Assembly: GCA_013400155.1 (NCBI GenBank)
Contig: VXBM01001076.1
Span: 27,597-91,596 of the forward strand
DNA: 64,000 nt
Direction: 5' to 3'
Source of the DNA: Helopsaltes ochotensis
Lineage: Eukaryota > Chordata > Aves > Passeriformes > Locustellidae
The position numbers and the translations under genes were made by a program. The notes beneath the pieces were generated by a model. The model was not told where the DNA came from and searched no databases. It saw only the letters and a program-made list of their open reading frames with translations. Positions within the stretch are counted from its first letter, which is position 1; the number at the start of each line of letters is the position of its first letter. This document shows, one piece after another, positions 59,137 through 64,000 of the stretch.

Positions 59137-62100
59137 GTGTCCCACTGACTGCTCCAGACAGCTCCCAATCCCAATCCCAATCCCAACCTGAAAACACACC
59201 TGCTGTCCATCCCTCTGAACCCAGAACAAGAGGTGAGGTGTAAAAGGATAACACAGCATTGTTTCTCCATCCACTGTGGGAAGAAGCGATCAGAAAGTAC
59301 CAAAGCTAAATGGCACTGCTGCATTTTGCATGCAAAGCCTCAGGGAGTGAGAGGCAGGGCATTTATTACTACAGAGTGATCAATCCAAGCATAAGGAGAC
59401 AGGTATTTGTTGTTTGGCACCAGTCCTGCTGAGTGTGCCAGCCCCGAGCACAGAGATGCACACGTGACACCTTCACATTGTCTTCTCCATCCCTCTGACC
59501 TACACAGCATGGCAGGGGAAAAAAGGACCAGGAAAACCCCTCTTCCCGACTCTTTGGTGCAGATAACTAATTGCATTTGCCAATATGTGAGATGGAAGAA
59601 CAAATGTGTGTCCCCAGTGTTAGATCTGTGGGGAACACCCAGATTTGCCTGCAATCTCTCCAAGGCACCATTAGCAAAATACCAACAGAGGAAACAATTT
59701 GCACATGAGTATGCACAGTAGATCTTTGCTCACAGATGAACAGGATATGTTTTGTTTCCTTTTGGAAATGCATAACTCCTGATTTTTATTACCTCCTCTG
59801 AAAGGGTATTTCCACACACCACCAACCACCACCTGCCCCACAAGGTGTGGGGTAAGGTACCTATACATAAACCAAAGCATGTTTTAAATCACTGCCTTCA
59901 AAAGGCAAAAATGGCAAAAGAAATCACGTTTCTCACACCTCAAACAGAAAGGTTATTTTGCAACAAACTATAGCACTGAAGTGAAAACTCACTTTTAACT
60001 TTTGACTGACCTTTTGTCCTGTCACAGGAACATGTAATGAATTAAGTCTCATCTAAGTCTTAGACAAAAAGAAAATGAAAATCCATTATGTTAATTAATT
60101 ACAAGGTACAATTAAGGGTAGGTATCCTTTCAAATGCAAACAGTTAATTTACAACTCGAACCACCCCAGGTGTCCTAGGAAAAGCTGCTAACCAATCTGG
60201 AGATTAGGAACGGGAAGCAATTAGCAATGTGAATTCCTTTGCCTTACCATCACATATTCTTTCTTCCCCCCACACCCCAGTCTAGGTACCCAGGCTACCA
60301 ACTCACAGTTTGGCAAATAAAACTACCCTGAGGCAATAAAAGAGACAAAGAATGCATTGTAAATGGATGATCTTTGGCATCCACCAAAGATTACTCAGTG
60401 AATCAGTTTATATTAATGTTACTTATCTTCATCAATGCGCCGAAAACATACTCTGGACTCCGAGGGACTCCACTCCCTCCTCCTCCTCCTCTCCCTACTC
60501 TTCAACACACACAGGACTGCAAGAGCACTGGCAATTCAATCGATTTGTATTTTGTGTTATCTGACCAGAGAGATTTCCTCCTTCTCTAGGGTAGAATTTA
60601 TCCTGGTGTGCTCAAAGCTCTGTTTGCTGAGAAGCCAGAAAACTGAATTACAAGAAACACTTTATTTTGTTGATGGGATTGCAGAGGGGTGACTGGGGGC
60701 AGTTCCTGGTAGCAGCTGCCACGGGCAGAGGATGATGGAGAGGAGGGCTGCAGTTCCAGTCAGGGCTGTTCTATGGAAACCACAGCGGAAAGCTTTCCAT
60801 CCTCCTGAGCCTGACAGGGGCTGAGTGCACAGCCGAAGATGGAACAGGCTGTTTCAGGGACAGGGAGCCATCTAGAATCCTCTGGGGGTTTCTAGTACGA
60901 GCAACATTTTACGGCCTGTGGATCTGAGCTCCTCTCCCAAACCGAAGTTAAAGCTCAGCTTAAGGTGTAAACTTGGCTGTGGATAAGAGACCACAGCAGG
61001 GGAAACCAAAGAGGTGGCACAAGGTAACACCTGGTCCCCAAACCCCTTCTCAGATGCTGCAGGTATTTAGTTCTTGAACAACCACGAGGATAAATTTTAG
61101 TCTTCTAATTCTGCCCTATGAATTCTCCAGCAGTGTCAGAGGACGTCACCCAAATGTGATGCACAGGCCCCTGTAATCCATTTACAGTCCCAGAGGGACA
61201 CAGAGAATATCCAACTCCCCATCACATTCACCATGAGCATTGCCCCAAGCCTGTCACATAAAACCACCACACTGAGGTTTGCAACCCATCTGCAACAGTG
61301 GAGGACAAGCACTCCCATGTTTAGTTATCAACTAAAATTCAATTTAATTCTAGGAAGAGAATTCTGACTTGCTGGAGACAGAAGAAAAATGAAGGTAACT
61401 GCATCTCAGCAAGAAGTGTTGCAAACCTGGGAACCTGTTCCATTTCCTTGATGGGATCACCAGCTTGGAGATTATGCCATCTTTCGTTTAAATTATGAAT
61501 TGCAAAGTAATTGAAATGTGACGTATTGCTCAATCAGTTTAAAATTTAATCTCAAGAAATTCAGGCATACTTGATTTACCATTATTCTTCTTCCTCCCAA
61601 AAATACCACCAAAATTCGAGAAATTAAGAACTTTTAATCTTGCAACTCTGAGTATCTGATACTCTCAACTGACAACACAAAATCCTCTAGCTTTTACAGG
61701 GAGGTGAGCACAAAATTTGCTAAAATAATTGCCCAAGCGGTGGAGTGTGTCCAAAGTGTATCAGTTGCTTGCTCTACAGCCATTCCAGGAACTTCTCTGC
61801 CACATCACTCCACAGGCTTTTGTTACCCACCACACTGAGTTTCAACAAGTAACCCAAAACTGGCAGCAGAGATGCACCTTTATTTACATGGTTCTCTTTC
61901 CACACAGCACAGACAAAGCATCTGCCTGAGCTCAACAGAAATGAGATCGTTCATTTTCCTTTCAGCTTGCTTATAAAGCCAGCAGAGCCTGTCCTGATGT
62001 TCTTTAGTGATGTTTTCTTACATTTATTTTATATTAAATATCTACTTACAGCATATTCTAGCTATTGGGGATGAAGGTATTGATAGCAGGAAAGAGGGAG

Positions 62101-64000
62101 TTTGTTGTGGTGTGGGGTTTTTTAGTCATCCAGTTAGCTTTCACCAATGGAGAAATACTCCAAGCATGCCTATTTCTACTGTCCCAAAACCTCCTCCATA
62201 ACCCAGAAGGAATGAAACAGCCAAACAGTCCAAGCTGGAGTTATTTCCAATGGATTCTTTTTGAAATTCCCAGCAAACAAGTGCATTTTGAACAACGTGG
62301 AAACTGACAATGTGGAATTGACCTGACAGACAACCCAAAACTCTGATTTTTTTCCTGGCATGGATACTGCCAGTGGCACCAATGGAGCCCTTGGCAAGAG
62401 AGGAGGAGTTTAAAGTTCCTGCCATTAGCATTCACTGCCACAGCTGAGAGCTGGGATTTGGGGTTTGGTTGGGTCTGAAGGAAGCACTCCCAGTGACACA
62501 CACCAGAGCAGCAGCACAGCTCTCTGGGTCAGGGTTGCTGAGAGCAAGTTCCAGTTGAGGATTGTGGAAAGGAAGAAGCACCATGAACACGCTGTGACAG
62601 AATATTCAAGGCTGGCCTTCGTCTACGCCTCCCCTAAAACACAACCTTGAGAGCTCTGACAAAAAACCTGCCTGTCCACAGGCCTGGATTTACCCTCCCT
62701 ACAATGCAAACAAATACAAGTAGAGCAAAAAAGAATCCCAACCATTCAAAATGGAGCACACTGAATTCAAGCCTCACAGGCACTCACTGCAACAATATTC
62801 CATGCAGAACCAAAAATACACTTTAGAGGAGAAATCTGCTGAAAATCCCTGCATATGCTGTCCGTGGCCTAATGCTACAGTGGTGATGGCACATACACCC
62901 TTCAATTATTTCACTTCTAAAAAGGAAGGATTAATTATTTTGGCCCAAATAAAGCCCAGACACTTCTGCAAAGTTTTCAAACGAAAACAACTTCTTGTCT
63001 GTGATGAATTTTATCATACTAAGAAAATCACCATAGAAAAATCTCAGGGATTCATTCTTTGCTCAGACTAAATCCAACCGCATGCCAGATTTTCTCCATC
63101 CAGAATACAGTTTTCCTTAGAAAACTCAGCTCTGTACTTAGAGGGCTCCACCTGCCCACATCCTCACACACTCAAACCCCACAGAAAGCACTACATGAGC
63201 TCACCTACAAGTATGAGACATGAACAGCAAAAGGGAGGCAAATAAGCTTTCCAAAAAATTCAGGGGGTTTTCTTTTGGAGGAGATATCCCTGGCATTTCT
63301 GCTCCCAGAACATGCTGACTCACATGTACAGCTGGAGCTGGCAGAAGAGCATCTCCCTCGGAGGTGACAATTCCCTCTGTGTTTGCGAAGGAAGCAGAGA
63401 AGATGTGACTTTGCGTGAGAGGAAAAGCAGCAGAATTCGGAGCGAGAAGCAGCTAACCTGGGCGTCTGTGTGGTCGCCACAGCCCGAGCTCTGAAGAGCT
63501 CAGCTAGAGGAGAGGAGTTTGGCAAAATCCCAGCTGGGGAACAAACGCCTGGAGCAAGTCGGGCTCTGCGAGGGATGCACCCGGAAACACACGGAATGTT
63601 CTGCACCATTCAAAACACAATTTAATCCATTTACCAAAGCCATTAGAACGCTTCCCTCTGGGTGAAAGACAAAGGCACAAAAAGCATCTCCTCTTGGCTC
63701 CTTTCTGTGAAGTGCGGTCAGACGTACTTGCATCAAGAGGCCAGACAAAAATGAGCATGAGGCTGAAATTAAGTCTTCCTGGCAGCTCTGGTAAAAGAAT
63801 TTAGGATGTAATTTTTATTGTAAGCATGCACTGTTAGTTGGTGCCATATTTTGAGAGTTTTTCTTCTCTGCACCATTCTCTTTTTTTGGACCCCAGTGGG
63901 TTTATTAGAACCAAGCCACCCAGAGTCTCTCTGCCGTGCTGTCAACACAGCAGTTATATAAACCTGATCCATTTAATTTGTTGTGCTCAAAGCCCAGCTA
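59137..64000. other. Upstream region, no gene recognised
   Basis: 4.9 kb with no recognisable gene, RNA or transposon. A minus-strand 134-codon open frame at 63205-63609 has a Cys/Ser-rich translation without known domains and is probably chance. Confidence 0.5.

Noticed and set aside
59164..59186. CCCAAT hexamer run resembling telomeric repeat
   Set aside because: Vertebrate telomere is CCCTAA; this is CCCAAT with only 3-4 units.
52321..64000. Second protein-coding gene or alternative IQSEC1 first exon (MACRRRYF type) upstream
   Set aside because: I looked for it but saw neither the expected peptide with a donor nor any other recognisable protein.

Overview
This window is vertebrate nuclear DNA, most probably from a bird. 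It carries one recognisable protein-coding gene, IQSEC1 (BRAG2), which encodes an IQ-motif, Sec7 and PH domain guanine-nucleotide exchange factor for ARF GTPases. The gene lies on the minus strand. I assembled 13 coding exons by joining reading frames at GT/AG splice sites. Every junction keeps phase, giving 949 codons up to the last exon in the window. The bird assignment rests on three CR1-type LINE fragments, compact GC-rich exons in AT-rich introns, and the many short GC-rich tandem repeats. A neoavian or passerine source is a guess from one CR1 3' end.

Layout in transcription order (high to low coordinates): 52.3-64 kb is upstream sequence, or an intron of longer isoforms, with no gene I can support and a 96-base assembly gap at 54665-54760. 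A CpG island at about 51060-52320 contains the first coding exon (51516-51580) and, just upstream of it, a 69/71-bp minisatellite. A 16.2-kb intron leads to exon 2 (35061-35340) and, after 527 bp, the large exon 3 (33269-34533), which carries the IQ motif and the long Ser-rich linker. A 12.5-kb intron follows. Exons 4-7 (20808 down to 16387) encode the Sec7 domain. A 30-nt microexon (14852-14881) and exons 8-10 (13680 down to 8787) encode the PH domain. Exons 11 and 12 (7675-7851 and 1355-1404) encode the basic, serine-rich tail. The terminal exon(s) and probably the 3' UTR lie beyond position 1.

All exons work together in one protein: calmodulin binding through the IQ motif, GDP/GTP exchange on ARF6 through Sec7 (glutamic finger near residue 620), and membrane lipid binding through PH.

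I found no convincing new biological system. The observations most worth a second look are the microexon, a UG-repeat tract forming the acceptor of a frame-preserving exon, a minisatellite that multiplies a branch-point-like motif beside exon 7, the promoter minisatellite with a possible N-terminal extension, a read-through C-terminus at exon 12, and a CpG cluster inside intron 3. Statements about human IQSEC1 come from memory of the family, not from a search.
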